From NCBI RefSeq assembly GCF_003732265.1, contig NZ_MOBK01000001.1:310001-374000 (forward strand): DNA of 64,000 bases. Direction: 5' to 3'. This document shows, one piece after another, positions 1 through 8,991 of this stretch. Within the stretch, counting starts at the first letter, position 1; each line of letters begins with the position of its first letter. The notes under the pieces are model-generated. The model did not search any database, was not told where the DNA came from, and saw only the letters and a program-made list of their open reading frames with translations. Position numbers and translations under genes: made by a program. The stretch is from Pseudomonas brassicacearum. GTDB taxonomy: Bacteria > Pseudomonadota > Gammaproteobacteria > Pseudomonadales > Pseudomonadaceae.

Positions 1-648
1 AACACCCTGCGCCAGGAAGCGGCCGATGCGCGCGGGATGAAACGCGGCACGTTGCGCATCGGCTCGTTTGGCCCGACCTCGTCGATCCGGCTGCTGCCGC
101 TGATCCTGCAGCACTACCGCGCGGCGCATCCGGGCATTGAAGTCCACATCGACGAAGGCCCGGACCGCCAAGTGATTCAATGGCTTGAAGAACGGCGAAT
201 CGACATCGGCTTTGTGGTGCTGCCTGAAGAACGCTTCGACACCTTCGCGCTGCTGGAAGACCAGATGGTCGCACTGCTTCCTGCCGATCACGCGTTGGCG
301 GATCGTGACAATCTGAGTTTGAGCGATTTGTGCAACGACCCATTCGTACTGACTGAAGCAGGCTCATCGGAGCTGGTGTCGCGCCTGTTCAGCGCCGCTC
401 GCCTGATACCGAACATCCGTTACCGCTGCTCACAATTGCTCAGCACGCTGGACACGGTCAGCCGCGGCGATGCGTTGACGGTCGTGGCTGAAAGTTCTCT
501 GCCCGACAACATCAACAGTCGCTATGTGAAAAAACCACTGTCGCCCCCCGTGATTCGTCAGGTCGGGCTGGCCGTGCTGGACCAGCGTCAGGCGTCACCC
601 GCCACGCTGGCCTTTATCAAACTGGCGCTCGAGCTAAACGCCCGTTGA
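1..648 (+). CDS. LysR-family transcriptional regulator, 5' truncated by window edge
   Basis: The frame is open from the first base and ends at a TGA. It encodes the effector-binding (substrate-binding-like) half of a LysR regulator: the domain opening GTLRIGSFGP, the later IDIGFVVLPEERFD segment, and DALTVVAESSLP near the end are typical of the family fold. The winged HTH lies outside the window. The internal ATG at 37 is not a real start because the reading frame and family homology continue upstream. Its target genes cannot be inferred from what is visible. Confidence 0.85.
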   Translation, partial: NTLRQEAADARGMKRGTLRIGSFGPTSSIRLLPLILQHYRAAHPGIEVHIDEGPDRQVIQWLEERRIDIGFVVLPEERFDTFALLEDQMVALLPADHALADRDNLSLSDLCNDPFVLTEAGSSELVSRLFSAARLIPNIRYRCSQLLSTLDTVSRGDALTVVAESSLPDNINSRYVKKPLSPPVIRQVGLAVLDQRQASPATLAFIKLALELNAR

Positions 649-763
649 GCGGCATAAGCGCCAAGGGCCGACTATCATGGCCACTACCTGAACTCTTTAT
701 GGGAGGCGTGTTGTCGTCCTGCCCGAAGTTGAGAGCCCTGTTTTTGTGTAAGAGATTTCACGA

Positions 764-2299
764 ATGCCATTGAGTGCCAAACGCCGTCGCCCGTTGCGCA
801 TCCGCATGATGGTGACCCTGCTGTGTGGGTTGCTCCCGGTGTTATTGGGCTTTGCCATTCTCTATATGCAGGCTGGACGTGTTCTTCAGCAAAGTACCCA
901 GGTGACCGCAGACGAAGCCCTGCGCCAGTTCGAACTGATGCTGGACAACACGGCGCAGTCCGCGAGCGAGTTGCTGCCGCTGGCCGGGCGAAACTGCAAC
1001 GACGTCAAGCTGGCCTTGCGTGAACAGGTCACCCGCCGCCCGTTTGTGCGCTCGGCCAGCCTGGTGTGGGAGGACAACCTTTATTGCACTTCGTTGTTCG
1101 GTGACGCTCAGCAAAAGGTCGATGCCAAGGACTATGTGCAAGGCAGGTTGTGGCTGATGAATGGCAACCCTGTCACTCCCGATACGGCGGTGCTGGTGTA
1201 TCGCCTGAATGAGGGAAAACAGGGGGCGCTGACGACGCTGGACGGTTATCACTTGACTAACGTGCTGCGCCTGATTGGCCGCAAGACAATATTGTTGCTG
1301 CAAGTGGGCCCGCACTGGTTGTCCGTCGACGGCAAAGTCCACGAAGGCGCCCTGCCCACTTTGCCCTTGGCCGAAAGTGAACTCTCGTCCTCGCGCTATG
1401 CCTTTTCGGTCGTAGCCGGTTTTCCCGAGGGAGAAAACTGGCGTTACATGGCCAGCGAATACCCGCCGCTGTTCAGCTTGCTGATTTTTTTTGGCGTGGC
1501 CTCGGGCGCCATCGGCCACTTTCTGCAAAGACGTTCATGGTCGCCTATTCATGAAATGCAGCGCGCCCTCGCGGCCGAGGAGTTTGTTCCCTACTTTCAG
1601 CCGGTGGTGCATGGCGATACCCGGAAGTGGTCTGGCACCGAAGTGTTAATGCGCTGGAAACACCCAAAGGAAGGCCTGGTACGGCCAGATCTGTTTATCC
1701 CGTTCGCCGAAGATTCCGGGTTGATCGTGCCCATGACCCGTTCGCTCATGCGCCAGACCGCACAGGTGCTGGGGCCTGTTTCTTCCTCGTTCACCGAGCC
1801 TTTTCACATCGGCATCAATATCACCGCCAGCCACTGCAAGGACCTGGAGTTGGTCAAGGACTGTCGAGCGTTTCTGAGTGCCTTTGCACCCGGTTCCATT
1901 TACCTCGTACTGGAACTGACCGAGCGCGAACTGATCAAGCCAAGCGACATTACGCTTGAGCTGTTTGAACAACTTCATGCGCTGGGCGTGATGATCGCGA
2001 TTGACGACTTCGGCACCGGGCACTCCAGCCTGGGTTATCTGCGCCAGTTCAACGTGGACTTCCTGAAAATCGACCAGAGCTTCGTGGCCATGATCGGCAT
2101 CGACGCCCTTTCACGGCATATTCTGGACACCATCATCGAACTCTCGGCCAAGCTCGATCTGGGAATCGTTGCCGAAGGTGTCGAAACCGAAGAACAAAGT
2201 GACTATCTGACCGCCCACGGCGTGAACTTCCTGCAAGGTTATCTGTTCGGTCAACCGATGCCCGGCGCCGAATTCATTAACGCATTAACCCACCATTAA
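764..2299 (+). CDS. CSS-motif EAL-domain cyclic-di-GMP phosphodiesterase
   Basis: 511 aa. A basic N-terminus is followed by a membrane segment (about 15-35), a periplasmic sensor region with Cys78 and Cys108-Thr-Ser (a CTS variant of the CSS motif), a second membrane segment (about 235-253), and a cytoplasmic EAL domain from about 270. The signature reads EVL at 293-295 instead of EAL. The catalytic motifs LELTERE, IDDFGTGHSSL and KIDQSFV, and the C-terminal AEGVET and LQGYLFGQP, are intact, so c-di-GMP hydrolysis is expected. In this family the periplasmic cysteines are known to respond to disulfide state; that role here is inference. Confidence 0.9.
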   Translation: MPLSAKRRRPLRIRMMVTLLCGLLPVLLGFAILYMQAGRVLQQSTQVTADEALRQFELMLDNTAQSASELLPLAGRNCNDVKLALREQVTRRPFVRSASLVWEDNLYCTSLFGDAQQKVDAKDYVQGRLWLMNGNPVTPDTAVLVYRLNEGKQGALTTLDGYHLTNVLRLIGRKTILLLQVGPHWLSVDGKVHEGALPTLPLAESELSSSRYAFSVVAGFPEGENWRYMASEYPPLFSLLIFFGVASGAIGHFLQRRSWSPIHEMQRALAAEEFVPYFQPVVHGDTRKWSGTEVLMRWKHPKEGLVRPDLFIPFAEDSGLIVPMTRSLMRQTAQVLGPVSSSFTEPFHIGINITASHCKDLELVKDCRAFLSAFAPGSIYLVLELTERELIKPSDITLELFEQLHALGVMIAIDDFGTGHSSLGYLRQFNVDFLKIDQSFVAMIGIDALSRHILDTIIELSAKLDLGIVAEGVETEEQSDYLTAHGVNFLQGYLFGQPMPGAEFINALTHH

Positions 2300-2520
2300 C
2301 TAATTTTTTTAAGCGACGAGGGATCGACAGCGCGCACCAAATTGAATCAAAAGACTACTGCTGTTACATGAAGAAAATGTCAGGATTTACTCTTGGCCAA
2401 TTAACTACTACAATTTTTCTTGCCTGTGCAAGATAGGCAGGTGAGCCACTATCACCGAGTCGCTTCAAGGCTCTTGGCTTATAGCTTTGTTTGCGGTTGG
2501 TATCAGCCAAACACACTATT

Positions 2521-2536
2521 GGAGTAAAGATATTGT
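2521..2536 (+). promoter_or_regulatory. Shine-Dalgarno and TTG start of the MvaT paralog
   Basis: GGAG at 2521-2524 lies 8 bases before TTG at 2533, which is followed directly by the conserved SRLAEFRAAEKAL opening of MvaT proteins. The open frame upstream of it has no family similarity, so TTG is the likely initiation codon. Confidence 0.75.
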
Positions 2537-2898
2537 CCAGACTCGCTGAATTTCGTGCAGCTGAAAAGGCCCTTCAGGAGCAGCTCAAGCAGCTGGAATC
2601 GCTGAAGAATGATGCCGGGCTCAAGAAAGAAATCGAATTCGAAGAAAAGCTCCAGGGGCTGATGAAAACCTACGGCAAGAGCCTGCGTGACATCATCGCC
2701 ATCCTCGATCCGAACCCGGCAAAATCCGGTCTGCAACAAGCAAAAACGCCTAAAACCCGCCGCGCTCGCGTGGTCAAGGTCTATCAGAACCCGCACACCG
2801 GTGAACTGATTGAAACCAAGGGTGGCAACCACCGCGGCCTGAAGGCCTGGAAGGAACAATACGGTGCAGCCACTGTTGATTCCTGGCTGCGCGGCTAA
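2533..2898 (+). CDS. MvaT/MvaU-family xenogeneic silencer (H-NS functional homolog)
   Basis: 121 aa from a TTG start. The N-terminal half is the coiled-coil oligomerisation region beginning SRLAEFRAAEKALQEQL. The C-terminal half is the AT-rich-DNA-binding domain, with the RRARVVKVYQNP strand and the GGNHRGLKAWKEQYG segment that carries the Gly-Asn minor-groove pincer of MvaT proteins. These nucleoid proteins silence AT-rich horizontally acquired DNA in Pseudomonas. Several paralogs per genome are usual, and which one this is (MvaT, MvaU or MvaV) cannot be settled here. A strong terminator follows. Confidence 0.9.
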   Translation: MSRLAEFRAAEKALQEQLKQLESLKNDAGLKKEIEFEEKLQGLMKTYGKSLRDIIAILDPNPAKSGLQQAKTPKTRRARVVKVYQNPHTGELIETKGGNHRGLKAWKEQYGAATVDSWLRG

Positions 2899-2912
2899 CA
2901 GCTCGCGGTTAT

Positions 2913-2942
2913 AAAAAAGCCCTGCCAATGCAGGGCTTTTTC
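2913..2942 (+). terminator. Rho-independent terminator after the mvaT paralog
   Basis: GC-rich stem AAGCCCTGC / GCAGGGCTT with a CAAT loop, flanked by A-run and T-run, so it may work in both directions. Confidence 0.9.
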
Positions 2943-3074
2943 ATGGATACCTACTAAATGCAACGATCTGCAACGATCAACTCGCAACTTTCCGATTAAC
3001 TTTGTGCTTAATGCCTTTGGGTATCTAAAAATGTCCGCACCCAGCCAAATCTGCGTCCACGTAAAACCTCATCA

Positions 3075-3599
3075 CTAAAGTTTCAAGCTGTTACGCAGCT
3101 GCTCAATTTCGTCCTGACTTGTCTTGTAAGCCTCGGCCTGTCCCGCGTACGAAAGAACATAGGCTTTATCGGCATCCACCGCCCCCACCAATGTTTGCGA
3201 CAGCACGTGTCGCCCGTTCTGGGTAATGGTGCAGGTTGTTTCCAGTGCCGACAGGCGGCTCAATGTCGCGGGATGTATTTTGTTGCAGACACTTTGATAG
3301 CCGCTTTGAAAGAAGTCTTTCTGCACCGCCTTGCGCATCTCAAGCAAAACCCCTTGCACATTCACTTGATGACCGCTTTCAACCTGAGTCATCGTCAACT
3401 CCATGACCATGACTGGCGTGCCGCTTTGATCGTTCTTGACCGCACGCTGACGGGAAACAGCCGGGTTCGCACCTTCTGGCGCAAGGTTTTCGACTTCCCA
3501 ACCACTTGGCCACGGCACTTGCGGCGCCTCTGCATGAGCACTGGCCACAGCTGACAAGACACCCAACAGGACGAACATCGGCTTACAGAATCGAACCAT
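3075..3599 (-). CDS. DUF4946 periplasmic protein
   Basis: 174 aa from the ATG at 3599; a GTG 12 bases upstream is also possible. A hydrophobic signal peptide ends near ASAHAEAP, so the product is exported. The mature part begins PWPSGWEVENLAPEG and contains two cysteines (VCNKIHP and TTCTITQ) that could pair. This matches the Pseudomonas DUF4946 family, which has no known function. The gene stands alone, convergent with the mvaT paralog and divergent from gloA. Confidence 0.75.
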   Translation of the reverse strand: MVRFCKPMFVLLGVLSAVASAHAEAPQVPWPSGWEVENLAPEGANPAVSRQRAVKNDQSGTPVMVMELTMTQVESGHQVNVQGVLLEMRKAVQKDFFQSGYQSVCNKIHPATLSRLSALETTCTITQNGRHVLSQTLVGAVDADKAYVLSYAGQAEAYKTSQDEIEQLRNSLKL

Positions 3600-3744
3600 T
3601 GCAATAAACACTCACGAATTGAACGGTAAAGTCTGAGCCTCGCCCGCCTGTCAGGCAATAGCAGACCGTTTGGGTTTGGTGATGTCAGAGCCCTTGCGTA
3701 TCATTGTGACCATTCGTTAGCCCCACTTATTTTCCGGAGGGCCC

Positions 3745-4266
3745 ATGAGCCTGCACGAATTGAACACCTTCCCAGGCGTCACCGCCCAACCTGACACCGC
3801 GACCCAGAAGTTCGTCTTCAACCACACCATGTTGCGGGTCAAGGACATCACCAAGTCCCTGGATTTCTACACGCGCATTCTCGGTTTCTCGCTGGTGGAA
3901 AAACGTGATTTCCCGGAAGCGGAATTCAGCCTGTATTTCCTCGCCCTGGTCGACAAGAACCAGATCCCGGCCGACGCTGGCGCTCGCACCGAGTGGATGA
4001 AGTCGATTCCCGGCATTCTCGAACTGACCCATAACCACGGCACCGAGAACGACCCTGATTTCGCCTACCACAACGGCAACACCGACCCGCGTGGTTTCGG
4101 TCACATCTGCATCTCCGTGCCAGACATCCGCGCGGCGTGCGAACGCTTCGAAGCGCTGGGCTGTGATTTTCAGAAACGCCTGAATGACGGACGCATGAAG
4201 AGCCTGGCCTTCATCAAGGACCCGGATGCGTACTGGGTCGAAATCATCCAGCCTGCTCCGCTGTAA
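3745..4266 (+). CDS. gloA: Lactoylglutathione lyase (glyoxalase I)
   Basis: 173 aa, usual for the long bacterial/eukaryotic-type enzyme. It converts the methylglyoxal-glutathione hemithioacetal to S-lactoylglutathione. Metal ligands are visible in the expected order: His in FNHTMLRVKD, Glu in GILELTHNHG, His in GFGHICISV and Glu in YWVEIIQP. A clear GGAGG precedes the ATG. Stand-alone gene followed by a REP pair and a terminator. Confidence 0.95.
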   Translation: MSLHELNTFPGVTAQPDTATQKFVFNHTMLRVKDITKSLDFYTRILGFSLVEKRDFPEAEFSLYFLALVDKNQIPADAGARTEWMKSIPGILELTHNHGTENDPDFAYHNGNTDPRGFGHICISVPDIRAACERFEALGCDFQKRLNDGRMKSLAFIKDPDAYWVEIIQPAPL

Positions 4267-4277
4267 GCTCCACTACA

Positions 4278-4382
4278 AATCAAGTGTGGGAGCGGGCTTG
4301 CTCGCGAAGGCGTAGTGTCAGGCAACATAACTGCTGAATGACACACCGCTTTCGCGAGCAAGCCCGCTCCCACATTTGATCT
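4278..4382. repeat. REP inverted pair (Pseudomonas type)
   Basis: TGTGGGAGCGGGCTTGCTCG with flanking bases at 4285-4308 is repeated in inverse orientation at 4351-4374, separated by about 42 bases. This is the classic P. fluorescens REP/BIME arrangement downstream of a gene. Confidence 0.9.
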
Positions 4383-4393
4383 GAGTGAGGCAT

Positions 4394-4426
4394 AAAAAAA
4401 CCCCATGATCACTCATGGGGTTTTGT
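4394..4426. terminator. Bidirectional terminator between gloA and ahpF
   Basis: Stem AACCCCATGA / TCATGGGGTT with A7 on the left and T4 on the right. It serves gloA (plus) and ahpF (minus), which converge here. Confidence 0.85.
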
Positions 4427-4443
4427 GTTTCCGGCGGCGGCGT

Positions 4444-6009
4444 TCAGGCCGGGGCCGAGGTCCGGATCAGGTGATCGAAGGCGCTCAGGGAAGCCTTGGC
4501 GCCCTCGCCCACCGCAATCACGATCTGTTTGTACGGCACGGTGGTCACGTCGCCGGCGGCAAATATGCCCGGCATCGAGGTTTCACCGCGAGCATCGACG
4601 ATGATCTCGCCACGAGGCGACAACTCGATGGTGCCCTTGAGCCAATCGGTGTTGGGCAGCAAACCGATCTGCACGAAGATGCCTTCGAGGTTGACCGTGT
4701 TGAACTCGCCTGAATCACGATCCTTGTAGACCAAACCGGTGACCTTCTGGCCATCACCCTTCACTTCACTGGTCAAAGCACTGGTGATGACGGTGACGTT
4801 CGGCAGGCTGAACAGCTTGCGTTGCAACACCGCATCGGCGCGCAGCTTGCTGTCGAACTCCAGCAGCGTGACATGGCTGACGATCCCGGCCAGGTCGATG
4901 GCCGCTTCAACGCCCGAGTTACCGCCGCCGATCACTGCCACACGCTTGCCCTTGAACAGCGGGCCGTCGCAGTGCGGGCAGAAACACACGCCTTTGGCTT
5001 TGTATTCCTGCTCGCCCGGCACGCCCATTTCACGCCAGCGCGCACCCGTGGCAAGAATCAGCGCCTTGGTTTTCAGCGTGGCACCGCTTTCGAAACGCAC
5101 TTCGTGCAACTCGCCGGGATTCTTCGCCGGGATCAGCGCGGTGGCGCGTTGCAGGTTCATGATATCGACGTCGTATTGCTTGACGTGTTCTTCGAGCGCG
5201 CTGGCCAGTTTCGGCCCCTCGGTTTCCTGCACGGAAATGAAGTTTTCGATGGCCATGGTGTCGAGCACCTGCCCACCAAAACGCTCTGCTGCCACACCGG
5301 TGCGAATGCCTTTACGCGCTGCGTAGATCGCCGCTGCTGCACCCGCCGGGCCACCGCCGACAACCAATACATCGAAAGCTTCTTTAGCGTTGAGCTTCTC
5401 GGCCTGACGCTCGATGCCGCTGGTGTCGAGCTTGGCGAGGATTTCTTCGAGGCCCATGCGGCCCTGGCCGAAGTTCACACCGTTCAGGTAAACACTGGGC
5501 ACCGCCATGATCTGGCGTTCATCGACTTCGGCCTGGAACAGCGCGCCGTCAATGGCGACGTGGCGGATGTGGGGGTTCAACACGGCCATCAGGTTCAGCG
5601 CCTGAACGACGTCCGGGCAGTTTTGGCAGGACAGCGAGAAGTAAGTCTCGAAGCTGAACTCGCCTTTGAGTGAGCGAATCTGTTCGATCACTTCAACACT
5701 GGCCTTCGAAGGGTGGCCGCCGACTTGCAGCAGCGCCAACACTAACGAAGTGAATTCGTGGCCCATCGGGAGGCCGGCAAAGCGCAGGCTGATGTCGGCG
5801 CCTGGGCGATTGATCGAGAACGATGGCTTGCGTGCGTCATCACCGTTATCGAGCAAGGTAATGTGTGTGGAAAGACTGGCAACGTCTTTCAGTAATTCGA
5901 GCATTTCCAGGGATTTCGCACCGTCGTCGAGGGAGGCAACGATCTCGATCGGCTGGGTGACCCGTTCCAGGTACGATTTCAACTGGGCTTTAAGATTGGC
6001 GTCCAACAT
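4444..6009 (-). CDS. ahpF: Alkyl hydroperoxide reductase subunit F
   Basis: 521 aa, full length. The N-terminal tandem thioredoxin-like domain carries the redox pair SCQNCP (Cys128/Cys131). The FAD-binding motif [12 protein letters not shown] follows, then the thioredoxin-reductase-like CPHCDG site (near residue 345), the NAD-binding [11 protein letters not shown] and the C-terminal [11 protein letters not shown]. It passes NADH electrons to AhpC for peroxide reduction. It lies downstream of ahpC on the same strand, with a terminator between them, so it may be partly independently expressed. Confidence 0.97.
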   Translation of the reverse strand: MLDANLKAQLKSYLERVTQPIEIVASLDDGAKSLEMLELLKDVASLSTHITLLDNGDDARKPSFSINRPGADISLRFAGLPMGHEFTSLVLALLQVGGHPSKASVEVIEQIRSLKGEFSFETYFSLSCQNCPDVVQALNLMAVLNPHIRHVAIDGALFQAEVDERQIMAVPSVYLNGVNFGQGRMGLEEILAKLDTSGIERQAEKLNAKEAFDVLVVGGGPAGAAAAIYAARKGIRTGVAAERFGGQVLDTMAIENFISVQETEGPKLASALEEHVKQYDVDIMNLQRATALIPAKNPGELHEVRFESGATLKTKALILATGARWREMGVPGEQEYKAKGVCFCPHCDGPLFKGKRVAVIGGGNSGVEAAIDLAGIVSHVTLLEFDSKLRADAVLQRKLFSLPNVTVITSALTSEVKGDGQKVTGLVYKDRDSGEFNTVNLEGIFVQIGLLPNTDWLKGTIELSPRGEIIVDARGETSMPGIFAAGDVTTVPYKQIVIAVGEGAKASLSAFDHLIRTSAPA

Positions 6010-6051
6010 ACGGGCGATTTCCTTTCTGGTATTTCATGAAAAGCAGGCATA

Positions 6052-6088
6052 AAAAAAACGCCCGAGCGAATCTCGCCCGGGCGTTTTT
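6052..6088. terminator. Terminator between ahpC and ahpF
   Basis: Stem ACGCCCG...CGGGCGT with an A8 run on the left and T5 on the right. It sits in the ahpC-ahpF gap and probably attenuates read-through from ahpC. Confidence 0.85.
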
Positions 6089-6149
6089 GAGGGCGGTTGC
6101 AGCTTACTGAGTAGGTGCGGCGTACCGCCCTGATGTAGCGCTCACAGAC

Positions 6150-6713
6150 TTAGATCTTGCCGACCAGGTCCAGGGACGGAGCCAGAGTGGCCTCGCCTTC
6201 TTTCCACTTGGCTGGGCAAACCTGGCCTGGGTGAGCAGCGACGTACTGGGCAGCCTTGATCTTGCGCAGCAGCTCGGAAGCGTCACGGCCAACGCCGCCA
6301 TCGTTCAGTTCAACGATTTTGATCTGGCCTTCAGGGTTGATCACGAAGGTGCCACGGTCAGCCAGGCCTGCGTCTTCAATCAGCACGTCGAAGTTGCGGG
6401 AGATGGCATGAGTCGGGTCGCCGATCATGGTGTACTGGATTTTGCCGATGGCTGGCGAAGTGTTGTGCCAGGCAGCGTGGGCAAAGTGGGTATCGGTGGA
6501 AACGCTGTAGATTTCGACGCCCAGTTTCTGGAACGCGTCGTAGTTGTCAGCCAGGTCTTCCAGTTCGGTCGGGCAAACGAAGGTGAAGTCAGCCGGGTAG
6601 AAGAACACGACAGACCATTTGCCTTTCAGGTCAGCGTCCGACACTTTTACGAAGTCGCCATTTTTGAAGGCGTCAGCTTTGAATGGTTTAACTTGGCTGT
6701 TGATGATAGGCAT
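6150..6713 (-). CDS. ahpC: Alkyl hydroperoxide reductase subunit C (2-Cys peroxiredoxin)
   Basis: 187 aa. The start [11 protein letters not shown] at 6713 was chosen for its GGAGAG ribosome site and exact match to the family N-terminus; the open frame extends 32 codons further without similarity. Peroxidatic Cys47 lies in DFTFVCPTE and the resolving cysteine in [12 protein letters not shown]. It reduces H2O2, organic peroxides and peroxynitrite and is recycled by AhpF downstream. Confidence 0.97.
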   Translation of the reverse strand: MPIINSQVKPFKADAFKNGDFVKVSDADLKGKWSVVFFYPADFTFVCPTELEDLADNYDAFQKLGVEIYSVSTDTHFAHAAWHNTSPAIGKIQYTMIGDPTHAISRNFDVLIEDAGLADRGTFVINPEGQIKIVELNDGGVGRDASELLRKIKAAQYVAAHPGQVCPAKWKEGEATLAPSLDLVGKI

Positions 6714-6863
6714 CGATGACTCTCCGTCAGGGTTGAAAAGTTGGGTTAACAAGTTGATGGGGTGAATCCTACCCACTCGATCCCCGGATGGCTCATTGGC
6801 AAACCTCATGCTGCTGATTTGTTTTCGCTATTAGCCGACGGTATTAATAGAAGAAAACGTGAT

Positions 6864-7802
6864 CTACAGTGCCACTGGCTTTTCCGCGAGTCGGGCCATG
6901 CCCAGAAACGGGCTCACTTCAACATAGCGCATGGCGGACTTCATATCCTTCCAGCCCACGTAACTCATCAACGACTTCAAGTCCCAACCGCTCTGATGAG
7001 CCCAACTGGCAAAGCCGCGACGCAAGGAGTGGCTGGTGTAGTGTTCGGCGGGAATACCGGCGCGCTCCAGGGCCTGGCGCAGTAGCGGGATGACGCTGTT
7101 GGCGTGCAGCCCCTCCTCGCTCAAGTGCCCCCAGCGGTCGATGCCTCGAAACACCGGCCCGCGAACCAATGCAGCTTCGGTGATCCACTGGATGTACGCG
7201 TTCACCGGGCAAAGACGCTGCAAGGCCGGGGTCTGGTAGGTCTTGCCGAGGTTCTCGCGGTCGCTCTTGGTGCGCGGCAAGTAGAGCGTGATGCCTGAAC
7301 TGGCGACCGCTTGAACGTGCTCGATCTGTACACGGCACAGCTCATCACTGCGAAACCCGCGCCAGAATCCCAGGAGGATCAGCGCCATGTCGCGCCTTGC
7401 TCTTAAAAGTTTCGGTTGGTCATCTTGAGATTTAGCGGTCTGTGCTTCCAGCTCCAGCCACGCAATCACCTGTTCCAGATGCTGCAGCTGCAACGGTTCG
7501 GCCTGTTTTTCCTGAGCCGGGTGCAATGCGCGAATCCCCTTGAAGACTTTGCGCACCACCGGCGCCTTGGTCGGGTCAGGAAATCCCTGGCTGTTGTGCC
7601 ACTGCGCCAGCGCCGACAACCGCAATTTCAGCGTGTTGATCGACAACTCCCCCGCATACGCCACCAGATAGCGCGCAACGCTGTCGGCGGTGGCCGGCAG
7701 AAACCCGCCCCACGTGACTTCGAAATGCTCAATGGCTGCCCGATAGCTGCGCCGGGTGTTGTCGCGCGTGGCGGCCTCTAGGTATCGATCCAGCTCGGTC
7801 AT
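6864..7802 (-). CDS. Tyrosine recombinase/site-specific integrase
   Basis: 312 aa. The N-terminal SAM-like core-binding domain (NTRRSYRAAIEHFEVTW) is followed by a catalytic domain with Arg in GFWRGFRSDEL, the HSLRRGFASWAH box and the nucleophile Tyr in SAMRYVEVSP near the C-terminus. All catalytic residues look intact. It is divergent from a KfrA-type protein, with no prophage genes or att repeat around it, so it is probably a resident chromosomal or plasmid-derived recombinase rather than the marker of a recent island. Substrate sites are unknown. Confidence 0.85.
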   Translation of the reverse strand: MTELDRYLEAATRDNTRRSYRAAIEHFEVTWGGFLPATADSVARYLVAYAGELSINTLKLRLSALAQWHNSQGFPDPTKAPVVRKVFKGIRALHPAQEKQAEPLQLQHLEQVIAWLELEAQTAKSQDDQPKLLRARRDMALILLGFWRGFRSDELCRVQIEHVQAVASSGITLYLPRTKSDRENLGKTYQTPALQRLCPVNAYIQWITEAALVRGPVFRGIDRWGHLSEEGLHANSVIPLLRQALERAGIPAEHYTSHSLRRGFASWAHQSGWDLKSLMSYVGWKDMKSAMRYVEVSPFLGMARLAEKPVAL

Positions 7803-7922
7803 TAGCTCAACTCTCTCAAACGTACCGCGTTGGCGTGTGCAATCGGGCCGTGCGGCTCTTCACACGGGGTAATACCAGTATATCCCGCATGACAAACTGA
7901 CATCATTTATCTTTATTTATCA

Positions 7923-7962
7923 GATGGTACACTGCGTACTTTAGTGGCATGTACCACAGTAC
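7923..7962. promoter_or_regulatory. Candidate operator of the KfrA-type gene
   Basis: Two related palindromic units (GTAC-N5-GTAC at the left and GTAC-N4-GTAC at the right) are arranged as an imperfect inverted repeat spanning about 38 bases. They end about 20 bases before the start codon, next to the GTAGGAGAA ribosome site. Binding by the adjacent protein is inferred. Confidence 0.5.
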
Positions 7963-7980
7963 GAAATCGTAGGAGAACTC

Positions 7981-8991
7981 ATGGCTCGTGGCGGCGTAAA
8001 TAAAGCAGTGGTGCAAGCGGCACGGTTGGCGATCCTCGCCCGTGGCGAGAACCCAAGCATCGATGCAGTACGAATCGAAATGGGCAATACAGGCTCGAAA
8101 ACCACGATCCATCGCTACCTGAAGGAACTGGATGACGGTCGTGAACGGGCCGAGTCCGTGGCAGAACCCATCGATGACGAGCTGACGGACCTGGTATCGC
8201 GCCTGGCCCAACGCCTGAAAGAGAAGGCCCAGGAACCTATCGACCAGGCTCGCGAGCAGTACGACCAGCAGCGCAAAGCACTGGAAAGCCAACTCACCGA
8301 GGCCCAGGAAGCTAATACCGAATTGCATCAGCAGTACGAGATGCAAAGCCTCGCGCTAACCCAGGAATCCGACTCACTGCAAGAAACCCGCTCCATGCTG
8401 CAGACCGAGCAAACTCGTAACGCCGGGTTGAATCAGGCACTGGCTGGCTTCGAGCTGCGCTTGCAGGACAAGGACGAGCAGATCCGCTCACTGGAAGAAA
8501 AGCACCTGCACGCCCGCGAAGCCCTGGAGCACTACCGCAACGCCGTCAAGGAACAGCGCGAGCAGGAACAAAGCCGCCACGAAAGCCAGGTGCAGCAGAT
8601 TCAGATGGAGTTGCGTCAGGCGCAGCAAAGCGCAATGGTGCGCCAGGATGAGAACACTCAACTGCACCGCGACAATGAGCGCCTGTTCACCGAAAACCGG
8701 GGTTCTCAGAGGGAGCTGAGCCTGTTGCAGGATCAACTCAAGCAGACCAATAGCCGGCAGGACCAACTGCTGGAACAGGTCAACCGAATCGACAGCGAAC
8801 GCACCCTCCTCCAGGAACGCTTGCGCGTCGCCCTGCTGGAAAGTCAGTCGTTGAAACAGAGCGTCGACGAGCAGTCGCAGGCCAATAAGGTGCTGGAAAT
8901 TGAATTGCTCAAGACTCAGGCGAGCCTCGATGAAAGCGTGCGCCTGGCGGCTGTTGTTGCAACAGCGCCAGACGCAGACAAGGACGATTAA
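7981..8991 (+). CDS. KfrA-N-type DNA-binding coiled-coil protein
   Basis: 336 aa. The first about 60 residues form a helix-turn-helix domain of the KfrA N-terminal type ([16 protein letters not shown] ... [15 protein letters not shown]). The remainder, about 80-310, is a long Gln/Glu-rich coiled coil without prolines. Plasmid KfrA proteins bind their own promoter and form alpha-helical filaments that aid segregation; this chromosomal homolog is paired with a tyrosine recombinase. Its TAA overlaps the stop codon of the convergent gorA. Confidence 0.8.
   Translation: MARGGVNKAVVQAARLAILARGENPSIDAVRIEMGNTGSKTTIHRYLKELDDGRERAESVAEPIDDELTDLVSRLAQRLKEKAQEPIDQAREQYDQQRKALESQLTEAQEANTELHQQYEMQSLALTQESDSLQETRSMLQTEQTRNAGLNQALAGFELRLQDKDEQIRSLEEKHLHAREALEHYRNAVKEQREQEQSRHESQVQQIQMELRQAQQSAMVRQDENTQLHRDNERLFTENRGSQRELSLLQDQLKQTNSRQDQLLEQVNRIDSERTLLQERLRVALLESQSLKQSVDEQSQANKVLEIELLKTQASLDESVRLAAVVATAPDADKDD

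Noticed and set aside
6714-6863. OxyR site upstream of ahpC
   Set aside because: CTATTA and TAATAG are present but 11 bases apart, not in the ATAG-N7-CTAT arrangement of OxyR sites.
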